This document shows positions 6,270 to 16,538 of a stretch of DNA of 64,000 bases, piece by piece. The stretch is from Luteolibacter arcticus. GTDB taxonomy: Bacteria; Verrucomicrobiota; Verrucomicrobiia; Verrucomicrobiales; Akkermansiaceae. The stretch spans positions 310,001-374,000 of the forward strand of contig NZ_JAPDDT010000004.1 of the NCBI RefSeq assembly GCF_025950235.1. Reading direction: 5' to 3'. A model generated the notes under the pieces. That model saw only the letters and a program-made list of their open reading frames with translations, was not told the DNA's origin and made no database searches. Every line of letters begins with the position of its first letter. Position 1 is the first letter of the stretch. The translations under genes were made by a program, and so were the position numbers.

Positions 6270-9200
6270 ATGCGCAAAATCCTCATCTCCCTGCTGCTCG
6301 CGCTGCCCCTTGCCGCCGCAGACCTTGAATTCAAGGAAGCCTTCGCCGAGCCGGCCACGCGCGAAGCCGCCCTCACCCGCCTGGTGCCTCAGACTCGCGA
6401 GTGGTTCTTCTATCAGGCGCTGAACCACCAACTCGCCGGCCGGGCCGATGATTTCCGCCGGACCATGGATGCATGGCGGGCCGCGTCGAACCGCAAGGAC
6501 AGTCCGGTCGACGACGACGGCTTCCAAACCCTCGAAACCCGCGAGCTGCTGCAGCGCTATGAAACGGCACCACAAAAGAACATCGACTCCCTCGTCCGCC
6601 TCCTCGACCTGAAGTTCGACGACGCGCGCCCGGACGCCCGTGCCGACGAAAAGCTGCCCGACCGGCTCGACCCCTCGCTGATCTCCACCCAGGCTTTCGA
6701 GGCTGCTGCCAACAGCCGCTCCAATGACCAAGGCTATCGCGGATTTTCCGAAGAGCGCCTGATCGCGGAACTCGACCGGCTCGATGCCTTCGACGAGGCC
6801 AAGCTCCGCTACTTCCACGACAAGCTTAGCCGCGCCGATCATCCGGCGGTGGTGCCTCTGATCGTGAAAGTGCTGTCGCTGGAACGCCCTCCCGCATTCG
6901 GCTCTGCGAAAATCCACGGGCTGCTGAGCCGCGGCCAGCTCGATAGCCTCCTGATCGCCATCCCCGCCCTCCAGGCCGACGAAGACTTTGCCACGCGATA
7001 TCTGGTCACGCTGCTGCCGGGCAGCGAAACCGACTTCACGCTCGATCGTGCCGCGCACGCCGCCCACCTCACCGCTTGCCGCGATTTCCTCAAGAGTGCG
7101 CCGCCCGCGCTCAACTCGCTCAAAGCCCACGTCCTGTTCCATCACCTGCGGCTCCAGCGTGAACTCGGCCAGCACCCGCTCGAGGACTTCCTCGCCTACC
7201 TGCGGCTGCCCCGCTCCGGGCACCCGATTCTCAAGAACGCCGAGAGCTTCGCCTCCAATCCCCGGGTCGCAACCGGCCTTGAGTTCATCTCCGCCACCGC
7301 ATGCCCGCCCATCGGCGACGACCGCGAGCTGATCGAAGCCTACCTCCAGCACTTCCTCGCCACCGCGGAAACGCCGGATGCGTTCAAGGACCTGATCGAG
7401 GAGAAGGCGCTCCGTCGCCTTCACGCCCGCGCCAAGTTGCTCGCCGGAGCCGATCCCGTCCGCTGGGGCGCGGAGCAGAATCCCGCCGAGGTGCAGGCCC
7501 TGCAAAAGGAGACCCGCATCGCCTTCGCTCCCGGCCAACCCATCACATTGCCGGCCGAGGCACCGGTGAAGCTCGCTCTCGACCTGAAGCTCACGCCGGA
7601 GCTGCTCGTCCGCATCTTCGAACTCGATCTGCCGGCGTGGATCGAACGCGAGAATAGCGAGCCGCCGGTCGATCTCGATCTCGATGGCCTGGTTCCCCAT
7701 CACGAGAAGCGTCTTGTGTTCCAACAGCCATCGCTGGTTCTCCATCGCGAACTACTAGACCTGCCGGAGTTGGCGGGACCCGGGGCATGGATTGTCGAAT
7801 GCGTCTCGCGCGGCGTCTCGTCCCGGGCGCTCGTACGGAAAGGCCGGCTTATCCCCTTCGTCGAGCGCCAGGCCCGCGGGCAAAGCGTGCGGATCTTCAA
7901 TGAGGATGGCGCCCTGCTCAAGGACGCCACGGTTTCGCTCGGCAGCGAAACCTTCACCGCTGGCGAGGACGGCCGGATCCTGATTCCCGACCGCACCGAC
8001 GCCGCCCGGCACAGCGGACTGGTCCGCCGCGGCAAGCTTGCCGTGCCGCTGTCGCTCGCGCCGCGGCGCGAGGAGATCGCGTTCCAGACGCGCTTCCATC
8101 TCGATCGCGAGCAACTCCTCGCCGATCGCCAGGCGAACCTGTTCCTGCGCCTGCAACTGACCAGCCACGGCCACGAACTGCCGCTGGAATGGATCGAGAA
8201 GCCATCGCTCACCTTGGTCGCCACGCTCAGCGGCGGCATCACCACCGAGCGGGTCATTGGCGGCGATCTCAAGCTCGCGCCGAAGATGTTCGTGCCCTTC
8301 CAAGTGCCCGCGGATGCGCTTTCGCTGAAGCTTCGCCTCACCGGCACCGTCACCCCGCGCGATGGCGCGGACCCGGTTTCGCTCACCTCCGAGCAGAGCT
8401 ACGCGATGAATGGCATCCTCGCCACCGGACGCATCGGTGCCGCGTTTTTCACGCGGGACAGTGACGGCCACCGCATCGAACTGCACGGTCGCAACGGTGA
8501 GCCGCTGGCCTCGCGACCGCTGACCATGGAGTTCAAGCACCGCGACCAGGTCGAAACGATCAAGCTCTCCCTGCGGAGCGATGACCGCGGCCGGGTTGCT
8601 CTTGGCAAGCTCGTCGATATCGCCGAAGTCCGCGTGACCGGCTCCGACATCGCACCGGCCGGCTATTTCCCGGACGAGGACGGCGGCTGGATCGACTTGC
8701 CGGACCATTTCCACCTGGCCACCCGCGAGGAAATCCGCCTGCCGCTGGTGCGCTTCATGGCCGCGCCAGAACACGCCCGGGTGCGTTTGCTAGAAAAGCG
8801 CGACGGCGTCGTGCTGCGCGACCACTTCGACAAGCTCGCGGTGGAGAACCGCCGCCTCGTCGTCCGCGGACTGCCGGCTGGCAATTTCATGCTGATGCTG
8901 GACGGCCACGAGATCACCCTGCGGGTTTCCGGCGGCATCGAGCGCGATGGGCTGCTGGTCTCCCCCACCCGCCTCTTGCCGCGATACTTGCCCTCGCAGC
9001 CCTTCATTGCCGCGGCGACGGAGGAAGCCGGCTCGCTCGTCGTGCGCATCGAGGGTGCGACGCCCGGCACCCGGGTCTCGCTGCTTGGCAGCCGTTTCCT
9101 TCACTCGTGGGATGCCGGCGAGGCCCTGCAACCGTTCACTCCGCCACAGTCCGACGTGCTCATCCCCGGCTTCACCGGCTTCGCCTTCCAAGAGGACAGC

Positions 9201-12200
9201 CGGATCGGCGATGAGATGCGCTACATTCTCGATCGTCGTGCCGCGAAGGCCTTCCCCGGCTCGATGCTGCCGCGGCCGGGCTTGCTAGTGAACCGCTGGA
9301 GCGAGGACGATCTGGTTCAGACGCGACAAGACCCGCAACGAGGAGGCGGAGGGCGAGGCACCGGAAGCGGTTCAGGCAAACGCGGTATGGGCACACCCGC
9401 TCCTGCTCCCAGCTCAAGGCATACCGGAGAGGACGGTGGACCAACCATCGACTTCCTCGCCGCGCCATCGATACTGCGCTATGACCTTGAGGTCGGTGCC
9501 AACGGCACCGTGCAAGTGCCCGCGGCGGACTTCGCGGGCTGCCAGGTCATCGACATCGTCGCCGCCGACTCTGCCGGGCGGCATCACCTCATCGTGCCAC
9601 TGAAGGCCACGGACACGCCGCTGCGCGATCGCCGGCTCGCCCGGCCGCTGGATGCGCAGAAACATCACGTCGGCACACGCCGCGCCGCCGCCTTGGCCAA
9701 GGGCGCGGAGGCGAGCATCGAGAGCGTGATCGATGCCGATTGGCGCGCCTTCACCACCTTGACGGAAGCCCACCAGTTCCTCTTCGGCGCGAGCGGCGAT
9801 GCGCGGCTCAATGACTTCCTGCCGCTGCTCGATTGGCCATCGCTGGATGAAAAACAGAAACTCGCCTTCCTCTCCGAGCACGCCTGCCACGAGCTGCACC
9901 TCTTCCTCGCAAGGAAGGACGGCGACTTCTTCAACAAGCACGTGAAGCCGATGCTCGCCGAGAAGCGCGAGCCAACCGTGATCGATGACATCCTGCTCGG
10001 CCGCGACCTCGCCAAGCACCTGCGCCCGTATGCATGGCAACGCCTCAATGCCGCCGAGAAGGCCCTGCTTTCCCAAGCCATGCCGGAGATCCGCGAGCGC
10101 ATAGCCGCGGAGCTGAAGCAACGCTGGGAACTCGAAGCCCCGACGCCAGAGCAGGAGACGATGCTCTTCACCCAAACGCTGCGCGGCACGGATCTGGCGA
10201 CGGAAGATTCGCTGGGGCTGGCGCGGAACCAGTGGAACGACAGCGGAGCGGTCGCGGAAAGCGTCGGCGCAGGCTATCAGATCGAGAAGCTCCGGAACAT
10301 CATCATCCCCCAGATCGACTTCGAGAACACCAGCGTGGAGGAAGCCATCGATTTCCTCCGCGTGCGGGCCTCCGAGTTGGATACGTCGGAGCTCGACGCG
10401 TCGAAGAAGGGTATCAGCTTTGTGATCCGGAAGCCTAGGGTTAGCGCCGCTGATCCCGGGCTCGATCCCGACATGGCGGAAGGTTTGGGGGTTGCCGCAG
10501 ACCCCGGGGCCCTGCGCATCGACCAACTGCAGCTCCGCAACGTCCCCCTCTCCGAGGCTCTCCGTTACATCTGCGAGAAGACGAAGCTCCGCTACAAGGT
10601 GGACGACTACGCGGTCACCTTGGTACCGGCGACTGAGACCGGTGAAGACCTCATGAATCGCACCTTCAATGTCCCGCCGGACTTCCTCTCTCGCCTCGGA
10701 AGCGGTAGCAATGACGGTCCTGCCGATGATCCGTTCGCCTCAGACGGCGGCTCCACTGGCAATATAAAGAGTCGCCGGACTATCAGCGATGCTCTCAAGG
10801 AGGTCGGCATCGTCGACGCACCCGGATCCTCTGCCACGCTTACCGGCAGCAAACTGATCGTGCGCAATACGCCGACAAACCTCGACATGATCGAGGCACT
10901 CACCCAGTCGCTTTCCGCGGGAGGCGGACAAGGAGGTGGCGAAGGTGAAGATTTATTTGCCGGATCTCCACCCGAGCTTCCCAACTCGATCATCCCCCGT
11001 CTCGGTCGCCCCTCGTGGAGTTCCGAGCGCGATCAGACGCGCCTGTGGTTTGAGTCGAACTACTACAAACATCGTATCCGCACGGACCAAACGTTCATCC
11101 CGCTCAACCGCTTCTGGCTCGATCTCGCGGCGTGGGATGGCAAGGGCCCCTTCCTTTCCCCGCACTTCAATGCCTGCACCACCAACGCGAACGAGGCGCT
11201 GTTCTGCCTGGCGATGCTCGACCTGCCCTTCAAGGCCGACCGGCCGGAGACCAAGGTGGACGGCTCCACCCTGCGCGTGAAGGCGCGCGAACCGATGCTG
11301 CTCTTCTACAAGGATACTCGCGAGACCTTGAAGGTTGCGCCTGATGCACCAGTCCTCGTGCGCCAGACCTTCCACCGCCTCGATGATCGGTTCCGGACCG
11401 TGGAAGGACGCAAGATCGAGAACAGCATCACCGGCGACTTCATTGCCGGCGTGCCGTACGGTGCATCGCTGGTCGTGACCAATCCGGACGGCGTCGGTCG
11501 CCGCGTGGATGTGCTTTCGCAGATCCCCGCCGGGGCGATCCCGCTCGATGGCCAGCCCTCAACGCTGTCCTCCACACACGAACTCCAACCCTACGGCGTG
11601 TTGAACCTCCGGCTCGCCTTCTACTTCCCCGCGCCGGGCGAGTTCGCGATGTATCCGCTGCAAGTCTCCGAGAGCGACACGGTGCTCGCTCGCACCGCCA
11701 CGCGGGCACTGCGCGTGACCGCCGAAGCCCCGCCCGTCGACGCGAATTCCTGGCCCGCGCTCGCCCGCGACGGATCGGACGAGGCGGTGATCGAGCGGCT
11801 CAAGACGGCGAACCTGAAATCGATCGACCTGCGGCTGATCCGCTGGCGTTTGCGCGGCGCGGACTTCTTCCGCAAGGTCACTCCGATCCTGCGCGAGCGG
11901 CTGTTTTACTCTGCGGACGTGGCTTCGTTCGGCTTTGTCCACGACTCATTGCCAGCCATCCGGGACTATCTGGAAAACACCATGGCGGTGCACGAAATAA
12001 AGGAAGGCGTCTTGCCCCCACCTCCAGGAAGCCTCGAATTCGGAGCATGGCTCGACAGTGCGCTGTTAGAGATTCGCCCGGTCGTCCACCGCGGCTGGGA
12101 GACTCTGGAGTTCGACCCGCTGGTCAATTCGCGCACGCACCGCTTCGCGGACAAGGAGCGACTGACTCACGAGGAAGCGGCTCGGCACTATGAAACCTTC

Positions 12201-13100
12201 CTCGACGTGCTGTCGTGGAAGCCAGCGCTGAGCGACGGCGACAAGCTCGCCCTCACCGCACACCTGATGATGCAGGACCGTATCGAGGAAGCCCTTCTCC
12301 GTTTCAACGAGATCGATTCCGCGAAGCTCGAAGGCAAGCTCGCCTACGACTACCTCAAGGCGGTCGTCCATTTCCACCGCGCCGAACCGGAGGACGCCCG
12401 CGCGATCGCCCAGCGCCGCGCGGGCCTGCCGCCGGGACTGTGGAAATCGCGCTTCGATGCCATCCTTACTCAAGCCGACGAGATCGTGGCGCTGAAGGTG
12501 CCGCGCCCGGCCGAAGTGGAGCGGCCGAAGGAAGAGGCACCATCGCTCGACCTCGCACTTGCGGCGGACGGCAAGCTGCAGATGAAGCATCACCGGCTCG
12601 ACAAGACGCTGCTTCAACTCTTCAGCGTGGACCTCGAGGTGATGTTCTCGAAGGACCCGTTCCTTTCCGGGAATGGCGCGGCGCTCCCGGGAATCCGGGC
12701 CAACGAGTCCCGCGAGGTCGCCTTGCAAGGCGAGCAGACCGACGTCGAACTGCCCGAATCCTTCCGCCGCGGCAACGTGCTGGTCGCCGCGCAGTCAGGC
12801 TCCACGAAAGTGCTGCGGGTGCTCGACAGCCGCGCGCTCGAAACCGTGCGCCAGCCACTGGACCGGACCGTCCAGGTCTTCGACAGCACCAGCCGGCTGC
12901 CTTTGCCCCAGACCTACGTGAAGGTCTATGTGCAAGGCCCCGATGGCGAAGCGGTCTTCCACAAGGACGGCTACACCGACCTGCGCGGAAAATTCGACTA
13001 CCTGAGCCACACCGGCAGCGACCTCGGCGAGATCCGCAAGGTCGCGGTCTTCGTCAGCCATCCGGAGAAAGGAGCCCGCATCGAGAGCTTCGATCTATAA
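6270..13100 (+). CDS. Giant exported alpha-2-macroglobulin-like protein with embedded secretin-type N-domain
   Basis: A 2,276-residue protein from ATG 6270, with a signal peptide (MRKILISLLLALPLAAA). The N-terminal ~450 residues are helical. Residues ~500-1050 form beta-rich repeats of the macroglobulin (MG) kind (VRIFNEDGALLKDATVSLG is one strand pair). Around residue 1030 there is a Gly/Arg-rich spacer (GGGGRGTGSGSGKRG). Residues ~1335-1570 are an inserted secretin-type N-domain, described separately. The C-terminus carries TYVKVYVQGPDG and DGYTDLRGKFDYLS, typical of long macroglobulin-like envelope proteins in Planctomycetes/Verrucomicrobia. I see no CxEQ thioester motif. It is likely a periplasmic or surface protease-trap or structural protein. 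The MG-like call is by resemblance; the function is inferred. Confidence 0.7.
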   Translation: MRKILISLLLALPLAAADLEFKEAFAEPATREAALTRLVPQTREWFFYQALNHQLAGRADDFRRTMDAWRAASNRKDSPVDDDGFQTLETRELLQRYETAPQKNIDSLVRLLDLKFDDARPDARADEKLPDRLDPSLISTQAFEAAANSRSNDQGYRGFSEERLIAELDRLDAFDEAKLRYFHDKLSRADHPAVVPLIVKVLSLERPPAFGSAKIHGLLSRGQLDSLLIAIPALQADEDFATRYLVTLLPGSETDFTLDRAAHAAHLTACRDFLKSAPPALNSLKAHVLFHHLRLQRELGQHPLEDFLAYLRLPRSGHPILKNAESFASNPRVATGLEFISATACPPIGDDRELIEAYLQHFLATAETPDAFKDLIEEKALRRLHARAKLLAGADPVRWGAEQNPAEVQALQKETRIAFAPGQPITLPAEAPVKLALDLKLTPELLVRIFELDLPAWIERENSEPPVDLDLDGLVPHHEKRLVFQQPSLVLHRELLDLPELAGPGAWIVECVSRGVSSRALVRKGRLIPFVERQARGQSVRIFNEDGALLKDATVSLGSETFTAGEDGRILIPDRTDAARHSGLVRRGKLAVPLSLAPRREEIAFQTRFHLDREQLLADRQANLFLRLQLTSHGHELPLEWIEKPSLTLVATLSGGITTERVIGGDLKLAPKMFVPFQVPADALSLKLRLTGTVTPRDGADPVSLTSEQSYAMNGILATGRIGAAFFTRDSDGHRIELHGRNGEPLASRPLTMEFKHRDQVETIKLSLRSDDRGRVALGKLVDIAEVRVTGSDIAPAGYFPDEDGGWIDLPDHFHLATREEIRLPLVRFMAAPEHARVRLLEKRDGVVLRDHFDKLAVENRRLVVRGLPAGNFMLMLDGHEITLRVSGGIERDGLLVSPTRLLPRYLPSQPFIAAATEEAGSLVVRIEGATPGTRVSLLGSRFLHSWDAGEALQPFTPPQSDVLIPGFTGFAFQEDSRIGDEMRYILDRRAAKAFPGSMLPRPGLLVNRWSEDDLVQTRQDPQRGGGGRGTGSGSGKRGMGTPAPAPSSRHTGEDGGPTIDFLAAPSILRYDLEVGANGTVQVPAADFAGCQVIDIVAADSAGRHHLIVPLKATDTPLRDRRLARPLDAQKHHVGTRRAAALAKGAEASIESVIDADWRAFTTLTEAHQFLFGASGDARLNDFLPLLDWPSLDEKQKLAFLSEHACHELHLFLARKDGDFFNKHVKPMLAEKREPTVIDDILLGRDLAKHLRPYAWQRLNAAEKALLSQAMPEIRERIAAELKQRWELEAPTPEQETMLFTQTLRGTDLATEDSLGLARNQWNDSGAVAESVGAGYQIEKLRNIIIPQIDFENTSVEEAIDFLRVRASELDTSELDASKKGISFVIRKPRVSAADPGLDPDMAEGLGVAADPGALRIDQLQLRNVPLSEALRYICEKTKLRYKVDDYAVTLVPATETGEDLMNRTFNVPPDFLSRLGSGSNDGPADDPFASDGGSTGNIKSRRTISDALKEVGIVDAPGSSATLTGSKLIVRNTPTNLDMIEALTQSLSAGGGQGGGEGEDLFAGSPPELPNSIIPRLGRPSWSSERDQTRLWFESNYYKHRIRTDQTFIPLNRFWLDLAAWDGKGPFLSPHFNACTTNANEALFCLAMLDLPFKADRPETKVDGSTLRVKAREPMLLFYKDTRETLKVAPDAPVLVRQTFHRLDDRFRTVEGRKIENSITGDFIAGVPYGASLVVTNPDGVGRRVDVLSQIPAGAIPLDGQPSTLSSTHELQPYGVLNLRLAFYFPAPGEFAMYPLQVSESDTVLARTATRALRVTAEAPPVDANSWPALARDGSDEAVIERLKTANLKSIDLRLIRWRLRGADFFRKVTPILRERLFYSADVASFGFVHDSLPAIRDYLENTMAVHEIKEGVLPPPPGSLEFGAWLDSALLEIRPVVHRGWETLEFDPLVNSRTHRFADKERLTHEEAARHYETFLDVLSWKPALSDGDKLALTAHLMMQDRIEEALLRFNEIDSAKLEGKLAYDYLKAVVHFHRAEPEDARAIAQRRAGLPPGLWKSRFDAILTQADEIVALKVPRPAEVERPKEEAPSLDLALAADGKLQMKHHRLDKTLLQLFSVDLEVMFSKDPFLSGNGAALPGIRANESREVALQGEQTDVELPESFRRGNVLVAAQSGSTKVLRVLDSRALETVRQPLDRTVQVFDSTSRLPLPQTYVKVYVQGPDGEAVFHKDGYTDLRGKFDYLSHTGSDLGEIRKVAVFVSHPEKGARIESFDL
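10273..10980 (+). other. Secretin-type N-domain (STN/N0-N1-like) inside the giant protein
   Basis: The segment around residues 1335-1570 of the giant protein reads KLRNIIIPQIDFENTSVEEA, then IDFLRVRASELDTSEL. It next has LQLRNVPLSEALRYICEKTK, with a final TISDALKEVGI and LIVRNTPTNLDMIEALTQSL. This is the standard N-terminal domain set of Verrucomicrobial type II/IV secretin proteins: an STN-like fold followed by an N1-like ring-building domain. The secretin barrel itself is absent. The segment is bounded by low-complexity Gly/Ser/Asp stretches, as a transplanted domain would be. Confidence 0.75.
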
Positions 13101-13214
13101 TCTTGAAGCGGCGGGTCTATGACCGTCGCTAACTGGCGGCATCAAGCCGCATCGTGAGACTCCCGAATCGGACCCACCTGGTAACGCAGGTGCCTTCGGC
13201 CTCCCCATAAAAAA

Positions 13215-13245
13215 CCCGCTCCCGACGGTTTGCGTCGGGAGCGGG
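13215..13245 (-). terminator. Terminator of the W-DP repeat protein gene
   Basis: A perfect 13-bp stem (13215-13227 with 13233-13245, CCCGCTCCCGACG) has a 5-nt loop. Read on the minus strand it is followed by six T. It lies 22 bp beyond the stop of the leftward gene and also faces the end of the giant gene, so it may work from both sides. Confidence 0.88.
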
Positions 13246-13267
13246 CTTGTCAAATCAGCGGGGAGAA

Positions 13268-14647
13268 TCAATTTCCGCGACCACGACGACCACCGCCGCC
13301 GCCGCCCCAATTACCACGCCCGCCGCCTTCCAGGATGCGCTGCTTGGCTTCATCGGTGAGGGTGGTGGACTGTTGGATGTAGGCGGTGGCCGCTTCACGG
13401 TCCTGCTGCATCCAGCGGCGGGTGGCGAAGCCGATGGAGCGGTTGCGATCGCCTTCATCCGAAATGCTTTCCGCGAGCTGGATGGTGCTCTGCGGATCGG
13501 AATTGCGGCTGGTCCAGATGTAGGTGCCGATTGCCTCGTCGCGGACTTCGCCCTGCGGCTGCGCTTGGATCCAAGTGAGAGCGCCAGCGCTGTCACGGCC
13601 GGCCCACGAGGCGATGACCGGGCGCATGGCATCGTCCATGTCCTCCGTCGTCTGCTGGCTCACCCAGGCTGCGGCGGCGGCAGGGTCCTGACGGGCCCAG
13701 CCTTCGGCGATGCCGGAGATGGCACGGTCGCGTTGCTCGCCTTCAGCCATGCTGGCGATCTTGGCTGCGGCGCCTTGCGGATCGGTGCGGGCGAGCACCC
13801 CGAGGGCTTCCGACATGGCGCGATCACGCGACTCGGCAGGAAGGGTGGCGATAAATGCCTCGGCGGAGGCGAAATCCTTGCTCGCCATCTTTTCGGCGAT
13901 GTCGCCATAGGCGCGGGCCTGGTCATCCCCGGTCAGGGTGGAAGCAAGCTGGGCGGCCTTGGTCGGGTCGGTGCCGGCCAGTTCGCCGATGATGGAGCGC
14001 AGGGCTCCCGACTGATTGTTTCCAGTGAGGCTATTGGCCCAGGCAATGGCCGCCTCCGGATCGAGCTTGGCCCATTCCGCGGCGATCGTGCCGGCGGCAT
14101 TGTCGCCACCGCCGCCGGGACCGCCGAAGCCACCCATCATGGCGAAATCGCCAGGATTTTCGGTGAAATACTTGGCAGCATTCGCCGGGTCGGTGCTCGC
14201 CCAGCTCTGGAGAATGGTGGGACGGGCAAACATGCCGCCCGGGCCGAGGGTGGCGGCGTGGGCAAGTGCGCCCTGTGGATCAATCTCACCCCAGCGGGCG
14301 AAAAGCAGCATCGAAGCCATGATGCGCTGCGCCATCGGCAGATCTTCCAGCTTCCCAGCCGCTTCCGCGAGTTGGTCGGAACTCATGCCTGCGTAGAGGT
14401 CCATGAGCCCCTGCATGCGGGCGAGTTGTCCCGGCTCACTGAGAGCTTCGCTGGCATCGCGCGGGCTTCTTTTCGACGCGTCAGCGCCGGCCGTGGCTCC
14501 CGGCCGTGCGGTCGTCTTGGTGTCGCGCATGGCGGACTCCGCGGCAGCGGTGGCGTCGGTGCCCGATGAGCCGGCTTTTCCGGCGAGATAACCCCCGGCA
14601 GCTCCGGCGAGGAGGGCGGCAATTCCGATGGTGGCGGTGTTTTTCAT
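13268..14647 (-). CDS. Exported W-x-x-x-DP helical repeat protein
   Basis: A 459-residue protein from ATG 14647. The N-terminal hydrophobic segment (TIGIAALLAGAAGGYLAG) acts as a signal anchor. A disordered Ala/Thr/Asp linker follows, and then about ten helical repeats of ~38 residues. Each repeat has a unit like W(A)xxDPxxAAxWxxxL, for example SWASTDPANAAKYF, EWAKLDPEAAIAWA and GWARQDPAAAAAWV. The tail is rich in Gly and Arg (NWGGGGGGRRGRGN). Repeat proteins of this type are numerous in Verrucomicrobiaceae and have no established role; a scaffold or interaction surface is likely. The gene is single, with its own terminator. Confidence 0.8.
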   Translation of the reverse strand: MKNTATIGIAALLAGAAGGYLAGKAGSSGTDATAAAESAMRDTKTTARPGATAGADASKRSPRDASEALSEPGQLARMQGLMDLYAGMSSDQLAEAAGKLEDLPMAQRIMASMLLFARWGEIDPQGALAHAATLGPGGMFARPTILQSWASTDPANAAKYFTENPGDFAMMGGFGGPGGGGDNAAGTIAAEWAKLDPEAAIAWANSLTGNNQSGALRSIIGELAGTDPTKAAQLASTLTGDDQARAYGDIAEKMASKDFASAEAFIATLPAESRDRAMSEALGVLARTDPQGAAAKIASMAEGEQRDRAISGIAEGWARQDPAAAAAWVSQQTTEDMDDAMRPVIASWAGRDSAGALTWIQAQPQGEVRDEAIGTYIWTSRNSDPQSTIQLAESISDEGDRNRSIGFATRRWMQQDREAATAYIQQSTTLTDEAKQRILEGGGRGNWGGGGGGRRGRGN

Positions 14648-14709
14648 GATACGTAACGATCTCCGGTCGCTTGGAACCCGGTCTTCCCGCGAAAGTTGCG
14701 ACCGTTCTT

Positions 14710-16518
14710 TCACTTCACCGGCCGCGGCTTCAAATCGAGCTTGGGTGCCTTGCGGTCACTCTTGCGCTCGAGGGAAACGAAGAAAGCGCCGAGAATCCGG
14801 TCGTTGAGAAGCTGTCCGTCGAACCAAACCTCCAGATCGATCGGGCCGGCATCGAGATCCAGCGGCACTTTCAGCGAGGTGGCACCATCCTGAACGGCCA
14901 TTTTCGCCTCTTCCTGACCTGCGCGGACATGCGCGACACCGGGCCTCAGACGGCCGAGCGCGCGGCGGTCCTCGGGAGAGGCCTCCGGTGGGACGAGGGA
15001 AAAGACGATCTCGTAGTTCCCTTCGCGGGCGACCTGGAGCTTCCAGTGGCCGGAGGTGGATGGGAGAGGATTGCGTGTGCCCGCGACTTGGGCGGCCTTC
15101 AGCAAGGTGCGGATCTGCCCGTGGTTGAAGACCGACTCGGCCCCGCGGACCTCATCCGCCTCCTTCGACGGCCACCAATCGTGCGCGGTCAGGTGGACCA
15201 CCGGGGCCGCCTCCGCGCCAACGATATAGCGCACTGGCTCGCGCACCGCGGGCAGCACTTCATCCCACCAGCGGCCATAGCCAGCCAGCAGACGTTGAGC
15301 CTCGGCCTGATGCTCGACGAAGAGGTTCGTCTTCTGTCCGGGATCGGCGAGGAGGTCGTAGAGCTCCAAGCCCACGAGGCACCAGCGGTCGTCGCGGACG
15401 GAAAAATCCTGCCCGCGGAAGCGCCCAGCAGCCTCATCCCCCGGCCAGCGACCGGCTTGGGTGAAAAGCAGGCGGTTCTTCGGGAAATCGGCTTTGCCCT
15501 GCAGCCCCGGAGCCAGATCGACGCCATCGCCTTTCCAATCCGGCGGACGGGCCACATTGCACAGGCTGGTCAAGGTCGGCAGCAGGTCGAGATGGGCCGT
15601 CACGTCCCGCACGACCTTCCCCGCCGCGATTTTCCCAGGCCAGCGGACGAAACACGGCACGCGAACGCCTCCCTCGTCGGGACTGCCCTTCTTCCCCTTC
15701 ATGCCCGCATTCGACGCAGCGACCGCAGATCCATTGTCGGTCATGAATACGACGATCGTCTCCTCCGCCGCGCCGCTTTTCTCCAGTGCCTCCATCAGCC
15801 GTGCGAACTGCGCGTCGATGTCCGAAATCATCGCGTGGAAGGCCTCGGGACCCTTGAGCTTCGAGTCCCGCTGCGGCGGGATGTAAGGCGAGTGCGGAGC
15901 GTTGGTGGCGAGATGCAGAAAAAACGGCTGCTTCGCCGCGACGCGCTCATCGACCCAGCGGATCGCCTCATTGAAAAAGACCTCCGTGCAGTAGCCGCTG
16001 GTCTTTTCCCAGCCGGAGCGACGCCGGATCATCGGGTCGAAATAGCCATTCCCCCAGTAGTCCGGCGTCTGCCCGATACCCCCCCCTCCATGCACGAAAA
16101 CATCGTCGAACCCCCGATCCTCCGGCCGGCACGGATAGGCGTCGCCAAGGTGCCACTTGCCGATGATGCCGGTGCGGTACCCCGCCGCGTGGAACATTTC
16201 CGGCAGCGTCGGGATGCCCGGCCGCAACAAGCTGCGCCCCATGATGGTATGGCTGATCCCGCAGCGAAATTCGTGCAGCCCGGTCATCAGCGCGGCACGG
16301 GTCGGCGCGCAGGTCGGGCTGGCGTAAAAGCGGTCGAGCGAGGTGGACTCGGCCCGGAACTTGTCGAGCGCGGGGGTTTTCACCTTGGTACTGCCGTGGG
16401 CGTACAGGTCGCCGTAGCCTTGGTCGTCGGTGATCACCACGATGACGTTCGGCCCGGCCGCAAATGCGACGGAGAGCAGGACCTTTGCGATTGCCGCGAG
16501 CGCGGGAATGCGGAGCAT
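14710..16518 (-). CDS. Secreted type I sulfatase
   Basis: A 602-residue protein from ATG 16518, with a signal peptide ending AFAAG. The mature part starts PNVIVVITDDQGYGDL, with the metal-binding DDQG. The sulfatase signature CAPTR follows with the cysteine at residue 70, which should be converted to formylglycine. GKWHLGD and FMTDNGS supply further active-site residues. Past residue ~440 there is a C-terminal beta domain (HWKLQVAREGNYEI). It hydrolyses sulfate esters, most likely on sulfated polysaccharides, in the periplasm. It depends on a formylglycine-generating or anaerobic maturase not present here. It is divergent from the phosphatase gene, with only 20 bp between the start codons. 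Confidence 0.95.
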   Translation of the reverse strand: MLRIPALAAIAKVLLSVAFAAGPNVIVVITDDQGYGDLYAHGSTKVKTPALDKFRAESTSLDRFYASPTCAPTRAALMTGLHEFRCGISHTIMGRSLLRPGIPTLPEMFHAAGYRTGIIGKWHLGDAYPCRPEDRGFDDVFVHGGGGIGQTPDYWGNGYFDPMIRRRSGWEKTSGYCTEVFFNEAIRWVDERVAAKQPFFLHLATNAPHSPYIPPQRDSKLKGPEAFHAMISDIDAQFARLMEALEKSGAAEETIVVFMTDNGSAVAASNAGMKGKKGSPDEGGVRVPCFVRWPGKIAAGKVVRDVTAHLDLLPTLTSLCNVARPPDWKGDGVDLAPGLQGKADFPKNRLLFTQAGRWPGDEAAGRFRGQDFSVRDDRWCLVGLELYDLLADPGQKTNLFVEHQAEAQRLLAGYGRWWDEVLPAVREPVRYIVGAEAAPVVHLTAHDWWPSKEADEVRGAESVFNHGQIRTLLKAAQVAGTRNPLPSTSGHWKLQVAREGNYEIVFSLVPPEASPEDRRALGRLRPGVAHVRAGQEEAKMAVQDGATSLKVPLDLDAGPIDLEVWFDGQLLNDRILGAFFVSLERKSDRKAPKLDLKPRPVK

Positions 16519-16538
16519 GCCGTGAGCTTTTCGCGACC

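Noticed and set aside
6231-7745. 504-codon minus-strand frame inside the giant gene
   Set aside because: Antisense shadow of the giant protein, with no recognisable domains or start context.
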